Shown here: positions 25,401 to 40,000 of the stretch, piece by piece | Numbering within the stretch: position 1 is the first letter of the stretch | Layout of the letters: each line of letters opens with the position of its first letter | From: Tubiluchus corallicola | Taxonomy: Eukaryota > Priapulida > Priapulimorpha > Priapulimorphida > Tubiluchidae | Length of the DNA: 62,628 bases | Assembly (NCBI GenBank): GCA_030141605.1 | Contig: JAQGDQ010001102.1 | Coordinates: 1 to 62,628 of the forward strand | Reading direction: 5' to 3' | Translations under genes and position numbers: made by a program | The notes under the pieces: generated by a model | Seen by the model: only the letters and a program-made list of their open reading frames with translations | What the model was told of the DNA's origin: nothing | The model's database searches: none

Positions 25401-27972
25401 TTACTTGAGCTGAAATAAGTTCCTGTTTTACACATGGATAGATTTCAGAATTTAATCTAATGTAAATGTAACGAGTATCATTTATCACATAAACATGAAA
25501 GATTTAAGCTGGTAAAATGGAAATATGCATTAAAAGTCAGTGTCATCATATTTTTGGTAATGTTTTAATAGAATAGAGGTGCATTATCATAGCAGTGAAT
25601 CATAGTTGGCCAAGCAAAATGATGCAATGTTTTCACTTGAATGTTGAACTTGAATTTATTTATTTAGTTATTTGGCAATGCAAATACAATACATAGGAAC
25701 AATGAGAAAAATATACAGTCAATAATAATGATTTGATATGAGAGCATGCATATAATAAATGGCAAGAACCAGCAGTAAAACTTGTTAGGTGCTTGCACCG
25801 TTGCAACATGTCCAAATAATAAATTAATAATTGAAAAAAGAACAAAAAATGAGAGTTTTACACAATTTAAAATGAAAAAAATTGCGCAAAACAAGGATAG
25901 AAGCGATGGCTAAAAGAATGTTTCAAGGAATAGGAAGAGTGGTTTGTGAAGATTCAGCCCAATGAAATGACGAAGCACTCTGGATTCTACTCTAAAAAAA
26001 GAACGTAAGGTTATGACTGATGTGTCACACAGGAACAATAAGTAGTTATCGAGACTAATTTATACAAGTACCAAACGGATGTCGTTTAGCTGACAATTTA
26101 AAGCGGTAAATGATATACTGGCACTTTACATTGGGTGATAGTGAGTTCCAAAGTTTAGGCCTGCTATAGCTCTTGAAATGTTTTGCAATATTGGTTCTGC
26201 AGTCATTACAGGATTCTTGAAGTAGGTAGGCAATAGGTCATTGTTAGTTTTATAAACAAAAATGGCAGTGTTATAGGAAATCCATCTATTGTTAGTATTC
26301 TACACTCACTATAGTGCGCATATGATACAATAGTTTTATAAACAAAAATGGCAGTGTTATAGGAAATCCATCTATTATTAGTATTCTACACTCACTATAG
26401 CACTCATATGATTTAGTAACTGAACTGAATTTGGATAATCTGTACAGGATGCGTATAAATTCACTTTACAAGCTGTGTTATGTAAATACTAATGGTATTA
26501 ATCTATTGTCCTGTAAATGGACTGAAAACTTTCTTATGGGTCGATTACAAAAATATTACAAAAACGATTATATTCCTGTACGTCTGTTTTGGCGTTCTCC
26601 AAGGTACTATTTGCCCTCTGCCGTTCATTACTTTTTGTCAATGACATACCTAATGTAATCGGCAGTGCACATTGTAAAATGCAGCTAATTGATATTTAGT
26701 TATATATCAAATACTATTGTCCAGATACTGGTATAAGATAATTTTGCTGTATGGATAAGAAAGTGGTAACTTCCCATTTTTATAAACAATTATAAATAAA
26801 TGTGGTGTTTAAGATATTGAGTCAGGATGTTCAACGGAAAGTGTAATTCTATCCTCTGAGGACTAGGTTAAGGACTTATGTGTAATAATTGGAAATAACC
26901 CAAAATTTTCAACACATTTCATTAACATAATATAAAAAAGCTGATCGTGTTAGCAACATCGTGTTATTAATTAATTAATACTAATTTATTAGCCTCAAAT
27001 CCACAAAAATCTCTAGGGCTTTACAGTTAAATACTGTCTTGATGCTTCGCCATCCCTAATAAAAATAGTTTATTAATTGCCTGCAAAACTTACATTCCTG
27101 CTTTTAGTGAAATATTTTACCCCAAATGGAACTCTATTTACTAAAAGACCTTAATTTGGTTGAAAACGTTGAGCGCTACTTCACTCGCAGTTTAGGCGCG
27201 CAATCTTGACAACATGTCATACCTTGAGTCTCTGACCATTATCATTTTTAAATTTTAAGCCATTCGAACATGGACGAATAAATGTGTTATTCAATATTAC
27301 GCTGTATGCTGTAGACAAAGATCATATTTTTTAGTAAAGACCTCTGTCTAATGTAAACAGGAGTAATAGATAATTCACTGTAGACTTGATTGTAGAATCA
27401 GCCCCCAAAGTCTTTGTCGTGCCCCATGGTCAAAAACGTTTCAAAAACGTTTAGTAGATATAAATCTTAATAATCGTCTACCACCTACCAACGGGTATCT
27501 AATTAAAGTATCAAATTTGTATCTAATTTTTGTGCAGTTTTCTTCTAATTAGATTTTTTAGCTGTACAACTTTTATTTTCTACTGTATGTATGCTTTATC
27601 CCGGTTCATATTATACATTTTTGTAAATATGATCACTATGTTTTCAAAATAAGATAACGCATAAAAATATTAGAAATATTTAAAATCGATTGAAAATGTC
27701 ATTCTGGGTGGAAGCAGCTGACATGCACTACCTACTGGTATGAGAAAGATGCTAGTGGATACTAGACTTTACTAGTTGCTTGTAGATAAGATAAGATGCA
27801 CTTTATTGCAGGTAAAAACCGCTAATATCAATATACATAAAAATAAAAACTGCTACATACGTACAATAGCCATTACGTCACACAGACGCACGTAAAACAC
27901 TGTCGGAATAAAATTATTTACAGACAAAAGTGTGTGTCTGTGTGTGCACGTGCACATGTGTGCGTGTGTACT

Positions 27973-28014
<42 letters not shown>

Positions 28015-31000
28015 TGTGTGCATCTTTACGAAGTTAAATTCAGAGCTAACAGAGTTAACTGTTTTCACTGAGAAGACATGTTTAGATCACAAATACAAAC
28101 TTCATGCATCATAAATTAAACCAGTCATACTACACAAACCATAAAAAACTATGCAAATTAAATTGGCATGATTAACTAAGTTCATATGAGCACCAATAGT
28201 TTTGACAAGCAGCCTAAACAAATTTTGACTACAGTATATACAGGAAGTTGTAATGTCATCAAGGAATATTGTAATAAAAATTAGCAGTGAGACAAAATTA
28301 AAATATGGAAACATAACAGAATTTAGCACGTGAAAACATATAGAAAGTATTTATATCGTGAGCTTGGCGTTCATGCAACCGAAAATATAAAAATCTGTAA
28401 CATAATACAAACAAAATCAACAAAATATTTGGCATGGGCATATTGCTGTTAATTTTATGAGCACTAGGACTGGTATGCAACTGAACTATAATTATTTTGG
28501 TTGGTAAACATTAATTTACTAGTTAAAAAGTTTCAGATTCATTCCTTTACATTTTGTTGTGGCACAAATGGATATTGAGTACCTATCACTAAGTTGGATG
28601 CTAAAACATTTTCTAAACTAATTTCAAATGTTAGGAGAGTGATTTTGCTTCTCCACATAGCCCATGGATTTTAGTTTTTGAACAGAATTTATGGCAAACT
28701 TTATATGAGTCATATATTTTTCTCATCGTAATTTTTCCATACCTAGTCCACAATTACTTATAGCTAAGCTGTTTTTTGCACTGTCGTGCATGATACAAAA
28801 TAGTTCAATTATGTGTTGCAAGACTCATTGCGAATAGTTTGTTAGTAGCTGTAAATCCAATATCACTTGCAGAATTGATGTTTTTCTTGAATCATTAATC
28901 TTGTCTCGGTCCTCTCTTCTAGTAAATTTGAATATTGTAGGCATTGGACTAGTCTGGCTTTGGCAAGCGAGGAGCTGTGCTGATATTGTTAAGGTTCATT
29001 TGTACTCCTGTTGCTTTAATTTGACTTAATTTGAACACCCTGTCATTTTGTCGATGGTACTAGAGAATGTATATTTGAATGTAGATCGATATACATTAAT
29101 AAATGGGGATTTTCTGTGCAAGATATAAGTGAAAACAATGTAGATACATTGAGTAAAGTTCGATTATATGTCACAGAGCTGTTGCAAGGAAAGATAAGCA
29201 GACAGTGAAGTGAAAAAGGGAATGTGTATAAAGTGAAAAAATACGTGTTTTTGATTTTGCAAACTGGCAATTTTTATTGAAGTCAGTTTGCTCGCTTATT
29301 TGGTGAAGAGGATCTTGTGTATCCACGGCACCCAACGTAATAAACTGGTGTTGAATTAAATGTTATGGTCGGAAGGTGGGTGATGTTGCATTAGGAAACA
29401 TGTCTGCCTTCATCAAAGAAGAAATTGCTGATGATTTTAACAATTTTTTACTGCTGCATCGGCCGCAGTTGGAATTATCCGGTGTCCCAAAACACTATTG
29501 GGCATCCCTGTTACACAAACTTGAAAATGATGTATTCGACGCTGGTAACGCCTTCAGCATGATGCAACTAGAAGATGCAAATGGGATTTTTATGGGTTGG
29601 AAAACTGTAGTAAGTGGTGATAATGTTGTAAATGTTGAAGATCCGCTGCAAATTTATTTAGTTGACCATGCTTGGACATACACAGTGGACTATGCAAAAA
29701 AGCAATTAATCACCTGTTCTACTTTACTTCGGCGTATGGCATTATTGATGAACGTGAATGCTGATAATGTTGATACAAAAGAATTAGTTGAAACTGTATT
29801 ATCTGAAATGTGGAAATTCAATCAGACGTACCATCTCGGAAACCTTGAGGCACATGCTGAAATGCGTCTTCCCGTTTGGTATGTGATGGATGAGTTTGGG
29901 TCACGAATTCAACACTCTGATTTGCCTAATGCCAAAATGGTACCATTTTACTACATGCCGCAGCAGAGTGGTTTTACATTATTGTGGCCTATCAAGAACA
30001 TTTCACCTGGGGAAGAGGTCACAAGAGATTATGTTCAGAATTGTTTTGAACCACCCTTAAGAAAAGCTCGCTTGCTCCCTTGGTGTAAGACTGATTTAAC
30101 TTCTGTTAGTGCAAAACAAAAAGAGCCCGAAGAGTCTTACTATATGATTTCTCGTCAAAATGAGACATTGCCAGATACTTCTTGCCTTAAATTAAGAAGC
30201 TTGGAGATGAACAAAGAGCTGTATAAAATCTATACAGACTATGAAGTGTTACATAAGTTTTTAAACCATCCACAGTTTAGTTTTGTTGAGCATTTGGAAG
30301 AAGCTGATGTTTTGTGGATTCGCAGTCACTTCACTGAGTATAAGACATTCAGTCAAGCAAGTCCTGCTAAGTTTGTAAATCAGTTTCCCTATGAAAGCAT
30401 CCTTACTGTTAAGGATCTACTAGCCTGTGTTTGCAGGCGTGCTGTAAAAACTGAAGACTGTTTTGATGAGGATACTCTGGAGTGTATCCCAGCCTGGCTA
30501 CCTGTAACATACAATATTTCTACTGAACTTTTGCAGTTTATTTCGTATTATCAACAAAGGCAGAGGAGAGGATTAGACAATACATGGATCTGTAAGCCGT
30601 GGAATCTTGCTAGAGGTTTAGGTATAGTAATCTCTAATAATGTGAACTGTATTGTGAGACTACCTGAAGGTGGACCAATGATTGCTTGCAAGTATATTGA
30701 AGACCCTGTCTTATTTAAACGAGATGATGTAGGCAAGGTCAAATTTGACATTCGTTTTGTCGTGCTGCTTGTTTCAGTCAGACCACTGGTTGTTTACTTG
30801 TACAAAAACTTCTGGTTAAGATTTGCTAACAAGGAATTTTCCTTGAATGATTTAGATGACTATGAAAAGCATTTTACTGTCATGAATTACAAGAAAACTG
30901 TTGACTTAAAACAAATGTATTGTGATGATTTCATTGTTGAATTTGAAAAACAAAATCCAAGTCAAAAGTGGAGAGAGATCATGGGTGAAATCTGCTCAGT

Positions 31001-34000
31001 GATAAAATCCATGTTTGAGTGTGCAACTGTAGTACCGCCTCCTCGTGGGATAGCTCATTCTCCTCAGTCCAGAGCCATTTATGGAATTGATATGATGTTA
31101 GCTTGGAAGACTAAGAACAATGTTAGGTGTATACAGCCAATGTTGTGTGAAGTGAATTACATGCCAGACTGTGAAAGAGCTTGTCTTTATTATCCACAAT
31201 TCTTCAATGATGTTTTTAAAGTCTTGTTCTTGAATGAGCGGAATACAGAAAGTGTAATTGAACTGTAGTTTGATGTCTATTCATTGAACCTAGAATGTAA
31301 ACTTTCAGAACTTTGTACAAAGCAGTTTGGTTGTTACTTTCCAAAAATTATTTTAGTAAAACCAGTTTTTATTTTTCAATTACGAGTGACTAAAAGTTAA
31401 TGTAAAAATATTATTTGCTATTTAGTTATCTTTGATATCTTTGTTCAGATCATATTTAACTGCTGTTATATAACCAGTTACCATATTAAAATTGATTTGT
31501 TGCAAAATTAAAGAATTGTATGAGGTACATTGTGATAAAAATGTTTTAAACAATAAATGTGTGTAGTGTACGGGCTATGGAATTTTAAAATTTAAAGTTC
31601 GCTTGTTTTATGTTTTTGCTAATAAATCATACTGTAACAAGATTTACATATTTCCCTTTTCTGTGGAAAATGTGATACCGACTAGGCAATTAAAAATCGT
31701 TTTTTTATTTAAATAAATAAGTAAGTAAGATAATAAGTAAGAAAAGTAAAAATAATTACAAGTTATTATGCATTGAATTTTGAACAATTGGCACTTCCAG
31801 TTAGTTGATTTCGGCCTTGTGGTTTACAAATGTGTTCTAGTTCAATTATTTTTCACTTATGATAGATTTTCGCAACATTTGCATAGCTGGGACCTATATT
31901 TCAAATAAAGGGCTTCAATGAGGGGCCCCTATTTCAGATAGAGGGCCTCAAGTAAGAGATTCGTTATCTCAAATGAGGAGCCACTTTAAATTTGGATTTT
32001 CAGATTTTATGCCCACCAATTTTATTTTAAGTTATCTGAATTATTCAGCAGCCCAAACTCGAGGAGCCTTACACTGAGCCTATACCAGCCTACAGGGTAA
32101 TCCAACCCTGAACAGAATAAGTTTTTTCCATATTTTTATTTTAATTTTACTAAATATTACGTTTTGAAATTTTGTGTTGTGTAGTAATTTTAAATCGCTG
32201 TTGTAGTATTAACTGTATATATTTTTTCGTACAATGTCAAGCACATATTTGTATGGATTTTGCATTATAAATAAATAAGTAAATAAACTTAAACTTATTA
32301 TAAAATTTTTTCTCAGTTTTGAATGGTAATTTATTTTTTCAAAGGACTTGTACTCTATGCAGCTGTTATTCATTTCTTTTAATGCTCTTTCATTATTCTT
32401 TTATTTAATGCAATAACAAGAAAGAAGCAAGAAATTTAATTTTTTACGCACACAGTTTTGCTTGAAGCAGTTGTTGCATATTACAATGTAAATTTATACT
32501 TATATATATACTATTTGCAATGTTTTTTTCTTATTTTACATTGCAGCATTGCAGAAAGAGATTGAAGTCTTGAGAGCTATGTTGGGTGAAGTGCATTGTG
32601 ATGTAGACACTGCTACTGTTTCTGAAATTACTGAGTTAAATCAACAGTTAGCAAATTCCGAACGTCTCATGTCTGAAGTGACACGAACATGGCAAGAAAA
32701 GTTAACACAAGCTGAGAAAAGAAAAGCCATTGAATCTTCTGAGCTAGCAGTATGCCATGAAGTTTTTTCTCAAGTGTTTTCTTGTTTGTTCTTACAATAA
32801 TAATAGTTTTCCGTTTCCTTTAATTATAGTAAGCAGTCTTACTGGTTTTACTTTTTTTGTTTTGAGGTGGTTTCAGCTCTTCAGTATAACTGAGTTTTAA
32901 TCTATTTGGGATAATATGCTAGGTCATCGTGCGTTGCTCATTGCCACTGTAAATGAGTGATAGTAGAATTCGCTGACTTGTCTTTTCTTTTTATTGCATT
33001 GTTGCTCTCTTTGTTCATTGAATACTGTAACTTTAAGTAACTGAATAACAGAGTGTGTAGTAGGAGAGTACAGTTGGAGACCATAATTATAATGAAAACT
33101 GGCTACTTCTAAATACAACAATTCATTCATTTTTTTATTTAGTCACTGCTAACATTGTTATAATGTAATTATTGGAAAATTCATAGGCCACCGAGTGGAT
33201 TGAAGAGTATGCCACTCTTGAAAAATGTTCGTTTTTCTTTTACAGAACATTGGCATAGCAGTAAAAGTAGATAGCAGATTGCCATATCTAGTGAATTTAA
33301 ATGAGGATGCACAGTTATCAGAGACATTACTGTATTTGTTGAAAGATGGTGAAACAACTGTTGGTAGAATGAGTAGCTGTTCTAAACATGATATCAAGCT
33401 CTGCGGTGCACTTATAGCTGATAATCATTGGTGATTATTCATAGTACTGAATTTAAGTATATATTAATTTTACTTTTTTGTGTCTGGTTGGATTTATTTA
33501 TTTATATGTGATCTCTGTGGCTACAGCTCCAACTGAAGGTTTATTTTTTAAATCAGAGTGAAAAACCAATAAAAATGGCTCTTTGGTCCATTTTTGCGCA
33601 AATTTTGTACTCCTTAGTTTGCGAGAACGGAAAACCAGTAATGGTTTGAATATTCGTACGTGGGTGGGTGCACTAGAGCTTTTTAGAGTTCGTGAGAGGC
33701 CAGTGGGTTCCTACGGTCAGCATTTTTCCAAACCAACTACCCATTTTTTGAGATTTTGACAAAACAACATGTAGAACAAGTAGTCTTGTGGCCTCTTAGT
33801 AGGTTTTTTAGTTCTTTTGAAAAAGGAGGAACTGGGCTACACGATGACATGAGTTTCTTTTACGAGTGCTTCCAATAGAATGGGAAAATTCTAAGATCTT
33901 TCTTATGAGTTTCTCATGGGGAAAGTATAGGACACAAAGTTATTGTTAGTGATGTCGCCCATTATATTCTGCCTACAGACTTTGCTTTAGTATAATAATT

Positions 34001-37000
34001 AAACTGACCGTTAATGTTACTTGTATCTGTTTATAGTTAACTTACGTTACCATTGGTATGAAAACAGTAAGCAAGGACTATGTAGAAGGTACATGCATTA
34101 ATGATAATCAGTGCATGGATTTAATCAAATTTGTCCAAACTATGTACAAACTATGAACAAAATGTTTTGCATAGTTTCTTTAGCTGTTGTTGTCACCGTC
34201 ATTGTTGCTCTGTCATACTGGGCCTTTTGCTGGAGCCACGCAGAGCAGCTGCTTGGTCCCGGTATTCTGAATGTGCTAATGAATGTGACATACAGATTTG
34301 TCATTCACAAAGCAAATACCTGCATTTATTAGCCATTCAAATTAATACACTTCCAAAATTACTTTCGCGCCATCTTAAATCTAAAAGTAAGAGTGCCTTG
34401 CATATTTTTCTGCTGCACGGCAATAGTGATGAAGGCACACTCACAGAAGCCACTTTTGCTGCAGAAAAGTTCAACAGCTACTTTGCTAGTGTGTACCAGT
34501 TTGAGGATACATCCAGTATGCCTGATTTGGTTTCCCATACTGATGTTGAGCTATAACTGATTGACTTTTCTCCAAATAACATTGCGCATATTTTGAGGAA
34601 TCTCAAAGTTGATTCCTCACCTGGACCTAATGCCATTCCAAACCTAGTTCTCTCTAAATGCTACTTTGCTCTCTCCAAGCCACTCTCACAATTGTTGACT
34701 AAATCATTTCAACATTCCACACTTCCTGCTGATTGGTCAGCAGCAAGTGTACATCCTGTTTACCAGAAAGGTTCTATTAACCCTTCAAATTTCAAGCAAT
34801 CGGCTTGACCTCATCATGTTGCAAGGTCATGAAACCGACATCAAAAACAGACATGGATTTTACCAATGCCAATAATCTTATTTCTCATCACAATATGGCT
34901 TTTGAAGTAAAAGAACAGCACAAGGTGACCCAGCATCTAGTTAATGGACTGCCTGTTGATGCCGTACTTTTAGACTTGCAAGGCCTTCGATGTTGTCCTA
35001 CATCAATTGCTAACTGATAAATTAAGCCTTTTTGACATTAAGACTTGATGTGTTTGCTCTAGAGGATGATGTAAATTATGTTAGTGATTGGGTTCATCGC
35101 TAATTGATGACAAAATGTATTACTTTATACTTTCGATTGAACAATCCGGAATTTCAGTATATGGTCGATGATGAAATGATCACTTCTGCTACTTCTGAAC
35201 GTTACCTAGGCTGTCTCATTTCATCTGATGCTAAGAGAATTGTCAAAAACTTGCATCAGATGTCCAAGCAGTCATCAGCTACATACAACGCTGTTATGGT
35301 CTGTTAGACAAATAGTCATTTTTACTTATGCATCAGTCTCTAATATACTGGAAACTTGAGTATGTGTGTTGCATTTGGTCGCCTTATTACCCACGAGATA
35401 TTGAGCTTTTGGAAAATGACGAATGTTGTGCCACACACATAGTCTCTTGATTATCCAAATTTAATTGTAAGGAACGACTTTTTATGTTGTTTCTTCACCC
35501 TCTGTACATTAGGCATCAATGAGCTGACTTAATTCTTACCTATCAGTTGTTCCATGGCCTTGTACATTATAACTACAGACTTTTTTTGTGTCGTCTAGTT
35601 GTGCAAGGCTTTGTGGACAACTTTAAACTTGCAAAGCCTCATGTACATCTGTACAGGTTTGCTTATCAAGTTATAAATTTGTGGAATTCTTTGCCATTTG
35701 AAGTTGTAAATGCCTCTAATCTAAGTACCTTTAAAACTCGCCTTCACAGTCATTGCTATCAAAATTTGTAATTTTTTTATAATTTTGTATTTTCTATTTA
35801 TAATCTGTATCAATTGTTAATGCTCTAAATATGCAAAATTTAGCACTAATGTACTTATATTATTGTGCTGCATGATATGCTTCACTATGTTGTCTCTTCT
35901 GTATGGGGACTACCTTTTAAGCCAATGTACTCTGTTTTATAACCCTTGCTTACCAGTAAAGATACAACTACCCATAAATGATAATGACAGTTGCTGTCCC
36001 GTCGGTGCTGAAGGCCATGCCTTGGTAGGGTGTGGCATTAGTGTTGTGTGCTGTAGATAGTGTGGTGTGGTGTGCAATGGGTAGTGTGGCATGGTAGGTA
36101 CTCTGATGTGATGCGGGTAGCATGGTGTGGTAATGGTGATATGTTATGCGTGGTGTGGTGTTTGGTGATGCAGTGTAAGAGTAAATGTTTCATAGCATGT
36201 CATTTAACTATAGAATTTTCTATGATGCATTTATTATTGTACTATAATTTTATCTTATGTGTAAATTATGCAGTTATGTTTTATATATTGATTATTACAG
36301 CACTCTCATAAACACTAATGGCCAAGTCACGGTAATTCCTTGCGAAGGTGCTGATTGTTACATCAATGGAGCTTCAGTATCTTCGTCTATGAAATTAAAC
36401 CATGGGGACCGCCTAATTTTAGGCAGCCATTATTTTAGATTAAATAATCTTCAAGGAACAACTACAAACAGAAAGAGCAGTATTCTAAAGGACTTTGATT
36501 ATGCTCACAGGGAGTTGATACAGGCTCAAAATGCCAAGTAATAATTGTTTTTTAATGTTTTTGTTTCAATTAGCATTCTGATATACATATCAAAATCTTC
36601 TTGTTTTACAATCCATCTATATACTATTTAGTATTACTATTTATGTATTTTCTGCTGTAACATTTGAATAAGTGGCATAGTGAACAGTCACCTTAGGTCA
36701 AATGATTGGACAGAGAACATTGGCCAGTTTTTCAATTGTTGCTCAATTTTGGGATAGATGTACAGTAAGTATTCTTTAAAAAGTGAGCGTGTCCTAATTA
36801 TGTGGCAGGAGCCAAAATCAGTGCCCATGAAACTCATATAGTATTGGTTTTGCATGTATGGGCAGCCAGGAGACGTCGATGTGCATTACCTATTTTTTAA
36901 AAAGTGGACCTGACCATGTCACATGACATGGAAAAAATACTATTACTGCAAGGCAAAATTACTTGAGTACAAAAATTTTAATTTTCTGGAGATTTTCTTA

Positions 37001-40000
37001 AATTTTATGTAAAATAACTTTCTTCGCGATGTTGTATTTTGTCAGCGGTTTGTGCGCTATGGTGTCGAATGGCCAGTACTGCAGTTGGCATGAAATTACT
37101 GTTGAACATGCAATATGTTCTGTGTGCAATCAAGTTTACTGTTTTTGTGTAAATACTGAGTCTTTTCTCTAGATTAGAAGAAGAAATGCGAATTGCTGAG
37201 GAAAAAGTACAGAAAAAGGCAATGCAAGAGATAGAAAGAGTCGAGAAAACTCTTACTCACGACTTAAGCATCCAGAAACATAATTATGAAGAACAACTCA
37301 AAGACCTGCAAGATGTTCTGGTTTGTAACACTACTATCACTCTGACTCATTATATTTGAAAGTTGGTTATTTAATATTACAAGTATTATAATTGCAATTA
37401 CCAAGGTTAGGAAATGTAAATATCCATACCTCTTTACTGCGAGCTCTCTTGAAATTATGTTTTATTCTCACAGTTCTATAATGAAGCATTTTTTTGTACC
37501 TTTGTATGATATTAATTTCTATTTAAAGAACAGATCATAATTTTTATAATAATATAGTATTCAAAAGAAAAACATCGCAGTCACGGGCACAGATAACGTA
37601 AATTTTAATTGAAAGAATATGTGCTATAGTGGTGTGCTATCTGTGGTTGTACTAGTTGTTTTATATATTCCAAGCCTAAGTTTTTCAAACGGCACACTTG
37701 CATTTCATCTATGTCTTTAATTAAGTTAATTTTGTTAAAGGAGGAGCAGAAGAAGGAGTATTTAGCAAAGGAAAGCCAGTCTGAGAATAATGCTTACCAA
37801 ATTATTATGGAAAAACAGGTAAAGCATATATAACATTTATCAAAGCACTGTTGTTGAAGAGTGGAAACATTCTGAGTTAAAAAAGTCTTAGCATTCTCTG
37901 AAAAATGTTATTAGAGTTATCACATAATTTGCCAAAACTTACATAACCTTTTTGATGCAAATAATTATTCAAACAAATATATAAAAGTAATTGGTTTAGG
38001 TGTGTATAGTAATTAATATGTTTTCGTTGTAGTCAAATGGCTGGCATTATGACCAGTGTAAATGACTAATGTAAGCAGTAGCATTAGATTTTAAATTATA
38101 AGACTGTATCTTATAAGACATCCAGCATTAATAAACAAAATATAATCATATTTTAGCTGTAAGCTTGTAGGCGTCGTGTTTATTGCTTTTAATGGTTTTG
38201 AAATCCTTATTGGGTAATATGTGTACCTAAGCCTGCTTTAAACGTGTTAATGTTTTGCAACTTATGTAAAATGCATTTGTTCATTTTAATGTTAGTATTA
38301 TATTTAATAAATTATCATTATTAACTTGCATTCTCTTGTAGCTCATGCAGTACAAAAAAAAATATGAAACTTTTGAGTCAGTATACAGTAATGTTTCGGT
38401 TTGAGGAAATTTGTTTGTTTAGCATCTTTAGCATTTCATTACTACTGTACTTACTCCATCACTGCAGTGGTGTGCTACTTCTGCACTGGTAGTGCCACAA
38501 ACACAAAACACCAGTTTAATAATAGCTAAATAAATTTTCATTGCATGTTGCTAATGGCTCAAAACAAAAATTAATAATTTAGGCTTGACTGTTGTGATAT
38601 AGTAACTATGTTAATTAAGGTTTTAACACACTTTTCTTTATGAGAACTATAGTGGAGCCTTACAGGGGTGAATTATGCATATATGTAGTTTAAATTTTGC
38701 TGTTTATTACAATAGTTTTTTTTTTTAAAAAAGAATGTAGCCCTCACTACTTTCTTTTTAAAAAAAAACTATTGCAATAAACAAAATTCAAACTACGTGT
38801 ATATATGTATAAGCTATATGTATATACACTGCCTACTTATTTACTATGGTTATGGTTGTTGCACCTGAGTGCAGCAACATAGCTAAGATGAGATACTGTG
38901 CCAGTATTGGAAATGTGTTTACTTTTTTAGCTCTTTTACTTGATCTTATACCTGCTATAATTTTATTTTTAGATGCTAGAAGCTGAAATAGCAAAGAAGG
39001 ATCTGCAATTGAAAATTTACACTCTAGATGAGGTTTGCCAACTTTCTTAATCAATTTATTTATTATAATCATTAAATAATATGCTGTTTATTATCAGTTA
39101 AACTTTATATGCTGTTTATATCAGTTTAACTTTATTTGTTTTAAATTTTACTAACACAGTAAGTCCTCACTTAACGATTCTTTGCATTGACAGTTCATTT
39201 TTGTGAGCCTCAACTTTTTACACATTTTTCTTTAGTGTTCACTTTAGTAATTCTGGTTTTAGTGTTACTGAAATTTTTCTTATTGAGTTAACACTTTATA
39301 AAGAAGCCAGGACCAATCGAAAGCAAATGTCAATTTCAATTCATTTAAATAAACCTAAGATGAGTCGAATGTCGTCTCAAATTTCTAAAGTGCATCAAAG
39401 AGGCTTTATTTAGCTTGCCAATGGAGCACCTAAGAGAACCAATGTTTTAACTTTTCATTTTTGTTAATGTGGCTATGTCCACAAAATCACATCGTGGTTA
39501 TATGTAAAGACATTTCACTTGAATAAAGTATTATTGACGTTGATCGAGAAGTTACATAGTTCTAATCTACTAGTCAGGTCTAATGCTGAAGTTCGTTAAA
39601 ACTTTTATTGCAAAGAAGTTGAATAATTACAGTTTAATGCATTTATAAACATAAAGTAGTTTAAATAAATGAGAAAAACCCAAGGGGTTTGTAACCAGCA
39701 CTTTCTTGTTCAAAGCAATGTATGTAGCTGAACAAACAAGATGTCAGTTAAGCACCTGGTCATATCACTTTATTTGTGCTTGCCAGCTGTATTTCTCATA
39801 TATTTTGTCTTCACCACACAGGTTGCTGTACTGTCACAAAACTGCAATCTAAAATGAACAGTTTTATTTCAGAGTGCTGGCCAGGCTGAACATGCATTAT
39901 GGAATATTGTTGAAGAACTAGAAACAGAAGTGAAACACAAAAGTTTGCCAGAAGCAAAAGTCTGTCAACAAAGAAGTAACTTAACACCATCATTGATGCA

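Larger units (their letters stand above)
22377..32546 (+). other. KIF14 intron 10 (10.2 kb), host of TTLL12-like gene
   Basis: This is the largest intron of the kinesin. It contains, left to right, a minus-strand LINE RT relic (24590-25040), a duplicated 86-bp unit, a plus-strand LINE RT relic (26440-26700), minus-strand LINE-like 3' tails near 25645 and 27785, a dinucleotide microsatellite, the complete TTLL12-like gene, and another LINE-like tail (AAATAAATAAGTAAATAAA at about 32268-32287). The parts between are AT-rich and show nothing I can name. Confidence 0.7.
33431..36300 (+). other. KIF14 intron 12 with LINE relic
   Basis: This intron splits the FHA domain. It holds a plus-strand LINE relic (34180-35990) and a TGTGG-rich tract (36059-36170). 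33431-34180 shows nothing recognisable. Confidence 0.6.

Noticed and set aside
29365-29399. Alternative TTLL12 starts: GTG at 29376 and an ATG at 29365
   Set aside because: The GTG only extends the frame by 8 codons without an ATG, and the ATG at 29365 is out of frame and hits a stop quickly. ATG 29400 fits the family start.
32547-32554. Second TTGCAG acceptor at exon 11 (exon from 32555)
   Set aside because: It would put the next codons out of frame and reach a TGA at once; the first acceptor keeps the coil.
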